From: Saprospiraceae bacterium
GTDB taxonomy: Bacteria; Bacteroidota; Bacteroidia; Chitinophagales; Saprospiraceae
Length of the DNA: 64,000 nucleotides
Direction of reading: 5' to 3'
Assembly (NCBI GenBank): GCA_016711125.1
Contig: JADJTQ010000014.1
Span: 216,954 to 280,953 of the forward strand
Both the position numbers and the translations under genes were made by a program. Below the pieces are notes generated by a model. It had not been told where the DNA came from. It ran no database searches and was given only the letters and a program-made list of their open reading frames with translations. Positions 1 through 9,709 of this stretch are shown one piece after another (position 1 is the stretch's first letter; each line of letters begins with the position of its first letter).

Positions 1-570
1 TCGCGCAATATTGAGATCTATGCACATAGTGACTTAATGAATCAACCCAATGATTTGGCGATTAGAAGTGACGGAACGTTGTTTGCCAGTGATCCAAACT
101 GGAAGGAAAGCACCGGCCAATTGTGGCGTATCAATACGGATGGTTCAGTGCACTTGCTCGAACAAAACATGGGCACATGTAACGGCATTGAGGTGAGTTT
201 TGATGAAAAACATCTGTACGTTAATGAAAGTGTGCAAAGAAATGTCTGGAAATACGATCTATCTGACGATGGCAGCATCTCCAATAAAATGCTATTCCAT
301 CAATTTATTGATTATGGCATGGATGGTATGCGGTGTGATAATCAGGGGAACCTTTTTATTACCCGTCATGGCAAAGGCACAGTCGCTATTCTGGACAAAG
401 AGGGAACCTTAATTCAGGAGGTCATATTTCAAGGGAAAAAGCCATCGAATATTGCCTTTGGTGGGAAAGACGGCAGAACCTGCTATGTAACCATGCAAGA
501 CCGGGGTGCCTTTGAGCAATTTAAGTCAGAGCATCCGGGACGATGCTACCATTTACAAATGAGAAACTAA
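1..570 (+). CDS. SMP-30/gluconolactonase/LRE-like beta-propeller lactonase, 5'-truncated by window
   Basis: The frame is open from the first base, so the N-terminus lies outside the window; 189 residues are visible and end at TAA 568-570. The family is a six-bladed propeller that uses one divalent metal to hydrolyse sugar lactones. Visible family marks are the blade motif QPNDLAI with the metal-binding Asn, the repeat DGTLFASDP, and DGMRCDNQGNLFIT, which carries a typical metal Asp. The next gene starts 6 bases after the stop, so they are probably co-transcribed. In this cluster it could open a lactone made from a sugar or sugar-acid substrate; that role is inferred. A signal peptide is expected but not visible. 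Confidence 0.8.
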   Translation, partial: SRNIEIYAHSDLMNQPNDLAIRSDGTLFASDPNWKESTGQLWRINTDGSVHLLEQNMGTCNGIEVSFDEKHLYVNESVQRNVWKYDLSDDGSISNKMLFHQFIDYGMDGMRCDNQGNLFITRHGKGTVAILDKEGTLIQEVIFQGKKPSNIAFGGKDGRTCYVTMQDRGAFEQFKSEHPGRCYHLQMRN

Positions 571-576
571 TCTATT

Positions 577-1825
577 ATGAAATTTAATTCTTTATACTAT
601 TTACTAATCCTTCTTTTGTCGGTTCCGGGGAAGTCAATACTGGCGCAGGAAGTGGATATGATCATTAAGGGGAGGTCATGTTATAGATCCCAAAAATGGC
701 ATAGATGGAGTCATGGATGTATCGATTGATGATGGTAAAGTGCTGGCTGTTGCGGCTGATCTTGGTACGGATGCTTTTCAAATCGTAGATGCTAAAGGAT
801 TGTATGTGGTACCTGGTTTGATCGATATTCACGGGCACCATTTCCATGGAACGGTACCCGACAACTATCTATCCAATAGTTTCACGGCCCTTCCGCCAGA
901 CGGATTCACTTTGCGGTTGGGGGTTACCACTGTTGTTGATTGTGGAGGTGCTGGGTGGCGTAATTTCAAGACTTTCAAATCTCAGACTATCGATCACTCA
1001 AAGACCAGGGTTCTTTCCTTTCTCAATATTGTTGGATCTGGCATGGCAGGAGGCGCTGTCGAGCAAAATCTTGCCGATATGGACGCTAAGCTTACGGCCA
1101 TGGAAGCCAAGGCACATCCGGAATACATCGTCGGAGTGAAAGTGGCCCATTATTCAGGGCCTGAGTGGACGCCTGTAGAGCAGGCGGTCAAGGCCGGTGA
1201 GTTAGCAGGTATCCCGGTTATTGTTGATTTTGGAGGGAATAAACCTCCACTATCCATTCAGACCTTGTTTTTTGATAAACTGAGACCCGGTGACATTTTC
1301 ACCCATTGTTATGCACATGTGGCCTCACGCGAACCCATAGTCGATCCGGCAACTGGTAAAGTGAGACCTTTTGTTTTTGAAGCTCAGAAGCGAGGTATCA
1401 TTATGGATGTGGGTCATGGGGGTGGTAGTTTTCTCTGGGATCAAGCTATTCCTGCTGTAAAACAAGGACTAAAGCCGAATACGATCAGTACGGATTTACA
1501 CACTGGCAGTATGAATGGCGGCATGAAAGATATGCTTAATGTGATGTCAAAATGCCTTTATTTGGGATTGTCAATGCCCGAAGTAATCGCGGCAAGCACC
1601 TGGAAACCCGCTCAGGTAATTAATCGACCTGAGTTAGGTCACCTTTCTCCGGGATCTGAAGCTGATGTCGCCATACTCAAAGTAGAGGAGGGAGACTTTG
1701 GCTATATTGACACCAAAGGATGGAAGGTAAACGGAACGCAAAAAATCGTTTGTGAATTAACATTGAGAACAGGTACGGTAGTTTGGGACCTCAATGGAAT
1801 CAGTAGGCCACAATGGGAGAAATAG
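577..1825 (+). CDS. Secreted amidohydrolase (EF_0837/D-aminoacylase-like), one frameshift
   Basis: ATG 577 gives a clear signal peptide (hydrophobic core LLILLLSVPG, ending SILAQ), then the beta-strand start DMIIKG. The frame breaks in a run of four G at 669-672; removing one G gives IIKGGHVIDPKNG and joins the long downstream frame, about 415 residues in all. Metal-site marks of the amidohydrolase superfamily are present: HGH in DIHGHHFHG, the candidate carboxylated Lys in VGVKVAHYSG, His in THCYAHV and MDVGHGGG, and Asp in ISTDLHTG. The closest type I recognise is the deacetylase-like group found beside SelA-like PLP enzymes, and such an enzyme lies downstream (4011). A role in N-deacylation of an amino acid or amino sugar acid is inferred. 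Confidence 0.8.
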
Positions 1826-2005
1826 CCTTCGATAGGCTCAGGCTGACGGCTTTGGCAGGCTTATCAGGTGCTGCTGAAAGCACGTGAAACCCCTTCCGGA
1901 GAGTTGACTTCTAATTTTTAAAACTCCCAAGTTTCAGCGATATGCTTTATCGGATTTATAATGAAACTTCAATCTTTAGATTAGGACCATTAAAATGAAC
2001 ATGAA

Positions 2006-3124
2006 TTGAAAACTATATACAAGATTTCACGTTGGCTTTCCATCGCAGCTTTAATCCTTACCATCATACTTTTTTTTATGGGGCAAAAAGAAAATCTAGG
2101 ACTGCCCTTATTTTTATTTTTGCTTTTTCTGGCTCTTGCCATTCGACCACATCCATTCCTTAAGGGGTTTTCTTATAGCATAATCATTTTAGGTGCCGTC
2201 ATTCTTTCTATGTTTCATCCGGCTCCATTTCAAGAACTGGTGGGCTTTAAGATGTCAAAATTAATAGTCCCCCTTCTACAGCTGATTATGTTTGGTATGG
2301 GTACTGCCATGAGTGTGAAAGATTTTGTGGGAGTAATTAGAATGCCAAAAAGCGTAGGAATCGGTATCCTTTGTCAATTTACCATTATGCCTTTTTGTCG
2401 GTTTGGCCTTAGCTAAGATATTTGGGTTTCCTCCGAGATTGCTGCTGGGGTCATTTTAATTGGTTCATCACCCAGTGGTCTCGCATCTAACGTGATGTCC
2501 TATCTGGCAAAGGCTAATGTGGCATTGTCAGTCACACTCACAGCGGTTGCAACGTTGATAGCCCCGATTATGACTCCGCTATTGATGAAGTGGTTGGCAG
2601 CTGAGTATGTGCCCATTGAATTTTGGGCAATGATGTGGAGCATCATTAAAATTGTAATTTTACCTATCATCGGAGGTTTGGTTTTTAATCATTTTTTTCA
2701 TGGCAGGGCCAAGTGGTTGGATGATGCCATGCCGATCGTATCTATGGCCGGTATCGCGATAATCATTACTATTATTACGGCAGCTGGACGCGACAGTTTA
2801 CTCACGATCGGGTTTGCTTTGATTATTGCTGCCATCATTCACAACGGATTAGGCTATGTGCTTGGTTATTGGGGAGCTCGATTATTTAAATTGTCTGAAC
2901 GGGACTGTCGAACAGTTGCCCTTGAAGTGGGTATGCAAAATGGAGGTCTGGCATCCGGGATCGCTTTGGAAATGGGAAAAGTAGCAACGGTAGGCCTGGC
3001 ACCGGCCGTGTTTGGTCCTTGGATGAATATTTCGGGTGGATCACTTGCCACCTGGTGGCGCGAAAAACCTACGGGAGATGAAGAAATAGAAGAGGAACCA
3101 GACGAAAATATTTTGGGAACTTAG
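2006..3124 (+). CDS. Bile acid:sodium symporter (BASS) family transporter with two compensating indels
   Basis: Starts at TTG 2006 (ATGs just upstream run into a stop) and encodes about 372 residues with some ten hydrophobic segments. The family motif GSSPSGLASNVMSYLAKANV, followed by ALSVTLTAVATLIAPIMTP, is typical of BASS carriers, which move bile acids or small organic acids with sodium. The frame is lost at a T run (2392-2396, one T too many: PFVGLALAKIFGFPP is restored by removing it) and regained at about 2434 by one missing base before GAGATT, so both halves are in the same frame. Substrate import for the surrounding cluster is inferred. The acidic C-terminal tail (EEIEEEPDEN) is cytosolic in the usual topology. 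Confidence 0.82.
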
Positions 3125-3341
3125 CCTTCGATTTACCGAGGATACTACTGCCTGACCTAGGCTTTTATGTGCGAATAAAGATTCAGGCATCGATGGCGTA
3201 ATAATGCATGGCAAATGGGGCAAGAGCACTACCTTGCCGGATCTCAGCTGAGAATCGAAAGATTTGGATATTTTTGCAATGTTGTGACGCATTTTTTTGC
3301 AGAATTACAATAATTAATATTTAATAAATAACAATTTACTC

Positions 3342-3803
3342 ATGGAAAATAGAAGATCAGTTTTTAAGAAAATTGGTGTGTCACTGGCAGCCATATTTGG
3401 TGCCGGCGTTGCAGCCAAAGCTGCGAATAAGGCCTCTACCAGTAAAGAAGTAGTTGGTGAGATTATTATGGATCAGGAAGTACCTTTGTTTTCGGGTGCA
3501 GTAAAGCATGGAAATACAATTTATATAGCAGGTAAAGGGGCTCACTTCGAAGGAGATATTACCTCTCACACCGACCATGTTTTGAATGAACTACAAAAAG
3601 AACTTGAAAAGAATGGATCTTCGATGGATAAGGTCCTGAAAGTTAATGTTTACTTGGCAGACTTAGCAGACTATCAAGGTATGAATAAAGTATTTCGAGG
3701 TCGGTTCGGACCTAACCCCCCAGTGCGGACAACGGTGGCAACCTATGGTGGAGTGCCGGGAGATTCTCTGGTTGAGATGGATTGTATTGCTGCTTTAGAT
3801 TAA
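3342..3803 (+). CDS. RidA/YjgF/UK114 family protein with Tat-like signal
   Basis: 153 residues, intact. The N-terminus (MENRRSVFKKIG, then a hydrophobic Ala/Gly-rich stretch to about residue 30) is twin-arginine-like, unusual for RidA proteins, which are normally cytosolic imine/enamine deaminases. The Rid fold follows from about residue 40 with GNTIYIAGKG. The catalytic Arg is present in PPVRTTVA (R129), and the acidic residue near the C-terminus is in VEMDCIAA (E145), so it is probably active. The upstream 217 bases are AT-rich and hold no gene. Its position between a BASS carrier and a SelA-like PLP enzyme suggests that it hydrolyses an imine released by that enzyme; this is inference. Confidence 0.85.
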   Translation: MENRRSVFKKIGVSLAAIFGAGVAAKAANKASTSKEVVGEIIMDQEVPLFSGAVKHGNTIYIAGKGAHFEGDITSHTDHVLNELQKELEKNGSSMDKVLKVNVYLADLADYQGMNKVFRGRFGPNPPVRTTVATYGGVPGDSLVEMDCIAALD

Positions 3804-4010
3804 CGTTATATTAGGCTCAGCTCAAACATTAGGGTAACCAGTGCGTAAAACCCGGGCTAGGTTACCAACAATTTAGAGGCGTGATGGATCGAAGTCAGAC
3901 CTCAGTGGATTTTCCTATTTTGGGAAGCAGGACATTATTGAACAAACTGACTTTAGAAATCTGATCGAATTTGAAGATCTTCTTTTTTTAAAACTGTAAA
4001 TAATGCAATC

Positions 4011-5237
4011 ATGATCAATAGACGGACATTACTTAGAAATTTGTCAGCACTGCCACTGGTTGGTGGCTTTATAGGAAGTAACTACTTGCTTGGAAAGGAT
4101 GGCGTTGCCGATCGTACCTTGGGTGACAAATCGTACCGCGACTACTACAAGGAGCTGGGAGTCCGCACATTTATAAATGCAGCTGGTACCTATACAGCCA
4201 TGTCAGGATGTTTGATGCGAGATGATGTACTTGATGCCATTAATTATGCATCAAAACAGTATGTCAACATTGATGATTTGCAGGACAAAGTTGGGGAGAG
4301 AATCGCCGAATTACTTGAATGTGAGGCGGCGACTGTGACAGCAGGTTGTTTTTCAGCATTGAGTCTGGGTTTGGCTGGAGTCCTTACCGGTACAGATGCC
4401 AAGAAAGCAGCAATGCTTCCTACTGATCTTACAGGCATGAAAAGTGAAGTCATTTTACAAAAATCGCATCATATCGGATATGCCCATGCACTTGTGAACT
4501 GTGGAGTTAAACTGATTTTGGTTGAGACTGCCGCTGAACTCGAAGCTGCTATCAATGATCAGACCGCGATGTTATGGTTTTTGAATTATGGCAATCCGGA
4601 TGGCCAGATTAAACATGATGAGTTTATTCGACTGGGTAAGAAGCATGGGATACCGACCATGATCGATTGCGCAGCGGATGTACCACCTAAGGAAAACTTA
4701 TTTAAATACACAAAGATGGGTTTTGATTTGGTGTGTTTTTCAGGAGGTAAAGGATTAAGAGGGCCGCAAAGTGCCGGATTATTACTCGGGCGAAAAGATC
4801 TGATCGCCGGCGCCCGCCAAAATGCGGCTCCTCGTGGAGATACAGTGGGCAGGGGGATGAAGGTCAATAAAGAGGAAACTTTAGGTATGCTGGCAGCTTT
4901 GGAAAATTTCCTTTCCAGGGACCATGATGCAGATTGGAAATTATGGAAGGCACAAATACAACATATTCATGATGCTGCAGCTTCAGTAGATGGAGTGAAA
5001 CCTGAAATCCATGTGCCTGAGATTGCTAACCATGTGCCATCGCTCAAGATTAGCTGGGATATGAATAAGATAAAGATGGATGGCAACGAGGTAAGAGAAA
5101 AATTACGCATGGGACATCCGTCTATACAGACTGTGGGTGACAAAGAATCACTAGGAATTACCACATGGATGTTAAATCCCGGCGAAGAACGTGCCGTGGC
5201 ACCAAGAATGAAGGAAATTTTATCTGGGATGGCATAG
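4011..5237 (+). CDS. SelA-like PLP-dependent enzyme (D-glucosaminate-6-P ammonia-lyase-like) with Tat-like signal
   Basis: 408 residues, intact. The N-terminus MINRRTLLRNLS followed by a hydrophobic segment is Tat-like, which would fit export of a folded, cofactor-loaded protein. The body is a fold-type I aminotransferase-like domain: GTYTAMSG (substrate loop), CEAATVTAGC, and the probable Schiff-base Lys in SGGKGLRGPQ (K247). Known relatives include the ammonia-lyase DgaE and the selA_rel group often found beside EF_0837-type amidohydrolases; here that gene lies at 577. Such lyases give an enamine/imine intermediate, the substrate type of RidA proteins, and the gene is flanked by two RidA genes. 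Substrate unknown. Confidence 0.8.
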   Translation: MINRRTLLRNLSALPLVGGFIGSNYLLGKDGVADRTLGDKSYRDYYKELGVRTFINAAGTYTAMSGCLMRDDVLDAINYASKQYVNIDDLQDKVGERIAELLECEAATVTAGCFSALSLGLAGVLTGTDAKKAAMLPTDLTGMKSEVILQKSHHIGYAHALVNCGVKLILVETAAELEAAINDQTAMLWFLNYGNPDGQIKHDEFIRLGKKHGIPTMIDCAADVPPKENLFKYTKMGFDLVCFSGGKGLRGPQSAGLLLGRKDLIAGARQNAAPRGDTVGRGMKVNKEETLGMLAALENFLSRDHDADWKLWKAQIQHIHDAAASVDGVKPEIHVPEIANHVPSLKISWDMNKIKMDGNEVREKLRMGHPSIQTVGDKESLGITTWMLNPGEERAVAPRMKEILSGMA

Positions 5238-5339
5238 GATCTATAAGCCGGAGGGGATTTCAGATCTATTCTTAGAGTCTAAGAATAACATGCCGATTAA
5301 GAGGTGATATTATTATATATAAATTAAAAAATAGAATTC

Positions 5340-5900
5340 ATGAGGTATCTTTTTTACAGTATGGTGGCATTGATGATCATTTCATGTGGAGATGCTCCAA
5401 AAACAGAAAATATGGAAGTACTAAAAGCACAAACCGGAGACTTTGATTCGGAAGCAAAGTTAAAAGAAATGGGTATTGAGTTGCCCGCGGTATCGGCCCC
5501 GGTGGCTAATTATGTAAATTCGGTACGTACCGGTAATTTGGTCTATTTGTCAGGCAAAGGCCCTCAAAAACCGGATGGTACTTTTATCGAAGGAAAAGTC
5601 GGTGCTGACCTGACTATTGAGCAAGGTTATGAAGCTGGCAAGCTCACCGCTATTCAGTCTCTGGCTTCCCTAAAGGCAGAGATTGGCAATCTAAATAAGG
5701 TAAAAAGAGTGGTAAAAGTGCTGGGTATGGTTAATTGCACACCGGATTTTAGAGACCAACCTAAGGTAGTCAACGGCTATTCCGATCTGATGGTAGCGGT
5801 GTTTGGTGATCGGGGCAAGCACGCACGATCAGCAGTGGGTATGGGCTCTTTACCAGGCAATATTGCGATTGAAGTCGAGGTGTTTATTGAGGTGGAGTAA
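5340..5900 (+). CDS. RidA-family lipoprotein (YjgF/chorismate-mutase-like subgroup)
   Basis: 186 residues, intact. The start has a lipoprotein signal with lipobox MIISC (Cys near residue 16), so the protein is predicted to be membrane-anchored in the envelope. The Rid domain starts at about residue 55 (RTGNLVYLSGKGP) and carries the Arg of the HARSAVGMGSLPGN motif (R163) followed by IAIEVE. It differs from the RidA at 3342 in sequence and in having the longer YjgF_endoribonuclease-like form, so it is a second, divergent Rid protein rather than a recent duplicate. It follows the PLP enzyme by 102 bases. Envelope location is predicted from the signal only. Confidence 0.85.
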   Translation: MRYLFYSMVALMIISCGDAPKTENMEVLKAQTGDFDSEAKLKEMGIELPAVSAPVANYVNSVRTGNLVYLSGKGPQKPDGTFIEGKVGADLTIEQGYEAGKLTAIQSLASLKAEIGNLNKVKRVVKVLGMVNCTPDFRDQPKVVNGYSDLMVAVFGDRGKHARSAVGMGSLPGNIAIEVEVFIEVE

Positions 5901-6433
5901 GAAAGAAGGAAGATTCTTTTCATATCTACTGGGTAAACTACTATTTTATTTTTTTAATACGGTCCGGAAGATTAGATATAGCCTGTCTCCGACGCACCAA
6001 AGCCGTTCGGCCTACGCCATATGCTTCAGCCGAGTCCCTCGCTCGACACTAAAGCTAGGAGCGACAGGATCCAGCCTAGGAGGCTACGGCCTCTGAGGGA
6101 CGGTGTAAGGCGACGGAGCGGTGTTAGACAGGTCTTAGTCTGTATCGCAACATGAGAGAACAGATCCGTCAAGCCTGGCCGGATAAAACCTTTCTGGCTG
6201 AAGAGACAGATTTACATTCTGCGGCTTCGGCAGAAGAATAAATAGAATAAATCGACCCACGATAGAAACGGAAGAGCCAGAAAGAAGGCTTCTGCTTTAG
6301 GTATTCCGAGTTTTTTTCTGTCAGCCCTTCCATGTCTTGAAACGGTCAAATGATTTCGGTGTGTGTTTAACATACCGGAGATAATTGAGTTGTTCATTGC
6401 ATATTAAGTTGAAGTGAACAATTTTGGTAATCA
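5901..6433. other. Intergenic region with imperfect inverted repeat
   Basis: No credible gene in 530 bases. At 5982-5995 (CCTGTCTCCGACGC) and 6110-6132 an imperfect inverted repeat encloses GC-rich sequence, including a small hairpin AGCCT-AGG-AGGCT (about 6073-6085). A second small hairpin TTCTGC/GCAGAA lies near 6219-6237. The element is much richer in GC than its flanks and may be a folded RNA or a small non-autonomous repeat; only one copy was noticed. Confidence 0.35.
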
Positions 6434-6481
6434 ATGCAACGTAGCTTGAACACATACCCAATACTATTCTACCGCGTCGTC

Positions 6482-7769
6482 ATGTTTTTAAGAAGAGATC
6501 GCAAGACCTGTCTTATCTGTCTTTTATGTGCACTCTTTGTTGCCAATGGTTATTCACAATCTGAATTTAGCCATCAAATAATCCCAATTGATAAATCCAG
6601 GTTTACCAAAAACTTACCTGAAGATTTAATTGCCACGAGGTGGCAGAGATTGATGAATTTGACCTGCTCCGAAGTATTAAATGTTTGGCGGCATTCCGAT
6701 GAAGGAGGAGAGATTTCAGGTGAATATCTTGACTTCGGCTATTTGGAAAACAACAGCAAAACAGGTGAATTTGGACCTGAAACAAAAGGAGGTATTCGCC
6801 CGGCCGCCCAGTCAGCTTACACGCTTTCGGTTGCGCTATTTACCAAAGCTTATGAATCTGGTTTGACAAAAATCCCTGAAAACGAGGCATTAAAATACGC
6901 AGTAACAGTCGTCAGATCTTTAGCGAAAGATCATTTGGCCAATGGTGGAATTAATCATGCATGGGGAAATCAGTGGCAATCGGCCCAGTGGGCCAGTAAG
7001 ATAGCTGTAGCAGGTTGGTTGTTGTGGGACTATTTAGGGGATGAAGATCGATCCAGTATTCGCAATATGATCGAGTATGAAGCTAATCGCTTGATGAATA
7101 TCACAGCACCTGCAGCCAATGAAAATTATAGAATAGATACACATGCTGAAGAGAATGGATGGGACGCGACTGGACTTCAGACTGCATGCGCCATGTTGCC
7201 CCGACATGAAAATCGTCCATTTTGGCTCAGTAGATTATACGAGTATCGACTCACTGCGTTGGCATCGCCAAGCGATTTGCAAAATGATCAGGGCATAGAA
7301 GGTCGCAAAATCAGTGAACGGATTACCGGATACAATATCGACTCGATTGGTGCACTGGGAAATCATGGAGCCTATCCACATCCAGATTACATGGCAGCTC
7401 CTTGCGTCACTCGATTGAAGGAGCACTATTTTTCGATTAGGAGGATTGGAAATTCCTGAGGTAAATAGATTTAACTATGATTTGGTGTATAAAAATTTTT
7501 ACGCTCACACTTGGAACGATACCAGTCCAATCTACCAATCGACGGAAATATTTTTGGCCGATAGAAATTGAAAAGGACTGGCGTTTTGAATTCATTACTT
7601 ACGGGATTATTGACTTGGGTGCACAACTATTAAATCGAGATAGTGCTGTTTCCGAAAAAGGATCTTTTTGGGAAGAGAAAACACCCAGAGAGCCCGTGAT
7701 ATGAATCTCACTAGTTTTATTGCGGCGAGTGCTTATTTATATCGATGGATTATGTTTCAGGAAAAATAA
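6482..7769 (+). pseudogene. Unrecognised secreted protein, broken by several frameshifts
   Basis: ATG 6482 (MFLRRDRKTC plus a hydrophobic core ending VANGYS) gives a signal peptide and is preferred over the upstream ATG 6434. The first frame runs to 7459 (about 325 residues). Reading on needs frame changes near 7430, 7570 and 7695: EIPEVNRFNYDLVYKN, then EIEKDWRFEFITYG, then ARDMNLTSFIAASAYLY, ending at TAA 7767-7769. The protein is rich in Trp and Tyr and has helical segments (YALTV-type repeats, EENGWDATGLQTA), which could suit an alpha/alpha toroid as in polysaccharide lyases, but I do not recognise the family. It stands alone between non-coding regions. Confidence 0.5.
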
Positions 7770-7864
7770 TTTAATTGGTTCTTAGTCATCTTTAGTGGGT
7801 AACTACACATATCGAATCATAAACTACTTTCGAATCGATCAATAATATTTGATTCTATTATTAT

Positions 7865-7890
7865 GTTCTTTTGTCTTGATACAAAAGAAC
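7865..7890. repeat. Perfect 10-bp hairpin GTTCTTTTGT-cttgat-ACAAAAGAAC
   Basis: A perfect stem of 10 bp with a 6-base loop, followed by CAAAAAATCAAGGC. This sequence type is, from general familiarity, a common dispersed intergenic word in Bacteroidota. It does not sit directly behind a gene, so a plain terminator role is uncertain. Confidence 0.5.
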
Positions 7891-8098
7891 CAAAAAATCA
7901 AGGCTTTAAGATCGAAGCCTAAAATAGATGATAAGAACCTAAATTCTAAAAACTCACCTTAGCGGCTGGTATTTCATGCTGGATGTCGCAAGTCATTAGG
8001 ATAATTGGCTTTAGATAGGTGTTGGCTCATACAGTTTAGAATTTTTAACGGTTCTTCCCATCCATTTCTTAACGGCTTATCTCTTAAGGCTATCACGG

Positions 8099-8118
8099 AG
8101 GCTTTTGATAAAAAGCCT
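8099..8118. terminator. Hairpin AGGCTTTT-gata-AAAAGCCT
   Basis: Perfect 8-bp stem with a 4-base loop. It could be a weak terminator, but there is no clear T run after it and no gene ends within 300 bases. Confidence 0.25.
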
Positions 8119-8449
8119 TGGATTTATCTCTGGGCTTGACTTCAGTACCTTGCATTGATGAAGCTAGCTGCATTATTTTTGACCTAAATCCCTTAATCTA
8201 CTTAGATATTTAAATGGGTCGATTTTAGTCTATTTCTCTTTCTTTGAAGCCGCAGAATGTTGAGTCAGGGTGAGTTCGCCGAATCCCTGCTTTCTCTTGT
8301 TGAGTTAGAGTGAGGAAGATCTGCATCTTCCAGTTCTAAATAAAAATAGAAATTGCAGTTTTCCCACTAAATATGAGCAAAAACCATTAATTTAAGAAGG
8401 TGTTCCTTTTATACAGGAAATCAAATATTGATTTAAGTTGAAGATTTAA

Positions 8450-9298
8450 TTATAATCTTTCTTTGTTACCCAAATCATCAACTTTGTATATCTGATTATT
8501 TTCTGCGAGGATACCTTTGGTATACCCGGTATTTTTGGACTGACCATGTAAAATATCGATTTTAATCAACTTTCCTTGATAGTCAGCACAAATGTCGGGC
8601 ATAACGGTATGTCCGATGATCATTCGATCTACCTCGTAATAATTTAGCACACTTTCAAGTTGCTCCTGACTATCTTTTGGACGTCCGTCATGTTCGCGGG
8701 CCAGGTTACGGTACCAAATCGGTCCGCTTTTACCCATCACCATATTGATCATTGGATCACCGGTCGAATTGAAATAAAAATCCTGATCAATATGTTTTCT
8801 CACAATGATATTTATGTCTTCTATCGAAAGCTTAAAAGACAGAATTTGATGGGATAGCCCACCGTGTACAAAAAAGCAGATTGCCAATCTTAGTCACAGC
8901 ATTTTCGAACGGAGCCATTTACCGATTTCATTGTTTCGACTATATAAAAAGCGAAATGCATGATCAATTTCAAACATGCCGGTGACAGCCCTTAGGGTAT
9001 TTTTAAAATCTTCATGGGCATAGTCACCCCAGCCCTGAATATTCATCAGATCGTGATTGCCCAATATCACATGTACCTGACCACCGACAGCTTCTGCTTG
9101 TGCCTCGAGCTTATATATGAGCCACAATATAGCCATGGGATAAGCTCCCCGATCTACCAAATCACCATTGATGAGTAAATGGCAATCGCCGTAAGTCCAG
9201 TCGAAATCAGCACTAATCACACCATTGCTTTGAAGAAAACTGACCAAGCCATCAAAGTTGCCCTCGATGTCGGAAATTGCCAACAATCTGGACGGCAT
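8450..9298 (-). CDS. Metallophosphoesterase (calcineurin-like), frameshifted
   Basis: The gene reads from ATG 9298 to a stop at 8450. The N-terminal part has the metal motifs DIEGN (a variant of DxH, with Glu in place of His), GDLVDRG and GNHD; the C-terminal part has HGGLSHQ and GHTVMP. These are the ordered motifs of PPP-like phosphoesterases. The frame breaks between about 8870 and 8905: an indel in an A run gives RSENAVTKIGN, and one extra base in a T run restores LLFVHGGLS. About 280 residues in the repaired form. No signal peptide is seen at this start. The substrate is unknown; the neighbours are a beta-propeller remnant and a sulfatase on the other strand. Confidence 0.72.
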
Positions 9299-9333
9299 AT
9301 CGCAAACTGAAAGTGCAGGCGATAACGACCTTT

Positions 9334-9605
9334 TTAACCTAAATTGAAATAGTCCCTGTCCGAATTTGGTACATATAACCCGATATTTTCATTTCGATCT
9401 AGTGCAAAATCTGTGATGTCTCCTGTGTTTGTAAGATAGCGTACCGTATTACCGGGATATGGTCCATCAATTATCTCGTCCATCCAGTAGTGTCATTTGA
9501 ATTCGCGATAATACAAAAATATGACTTGACGGATCAGCAACCTTCATTTGAGAAACCGCTTTCACTCAAATTTATTTAGTGCATCAGGCAAACTGGGGAA
9601 TCCAT
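9334..9605 (-). pseudogene. Beta-propeller gene remnant
   Basis: In the minus strand, frames with shifts read FPSLPDALNKFE, then DPSSHIFVLSRIQM, then YWMDEIIDGPYPGNTVRYL and DRNENIGLYVPNSDRDYF, ending at a stop 9334-9336. These pieces look like the last blade of a propeller, possibly of the major-royal-jelly/yellow type, but the match is by eye and weak. It is only a C-terminal remnant; no start or upper part was found. Confidence 0.35.
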
Positions 9606-9709
9606 AAATCTTGTCGTTATCTGATGATAGGACAGTAAAAAGCATTAATTGTTGCAAGTCGGTTTATAGTATATTTATTCTCATACATAACAGTCAAAAC
9701 TCTCTTGCT

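Larger units (their letters stand above)
7770..8449. other. 680-bp region without a recognised gene
   Basis: AT-rich, stops in all frames. It holds two hairpins (listed separately) and two degenerate copies of a GTTGAGTCAGGGTGAG-like word at about 8258 and 8299. Nothing coding is visible. Confidence 0.5.
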
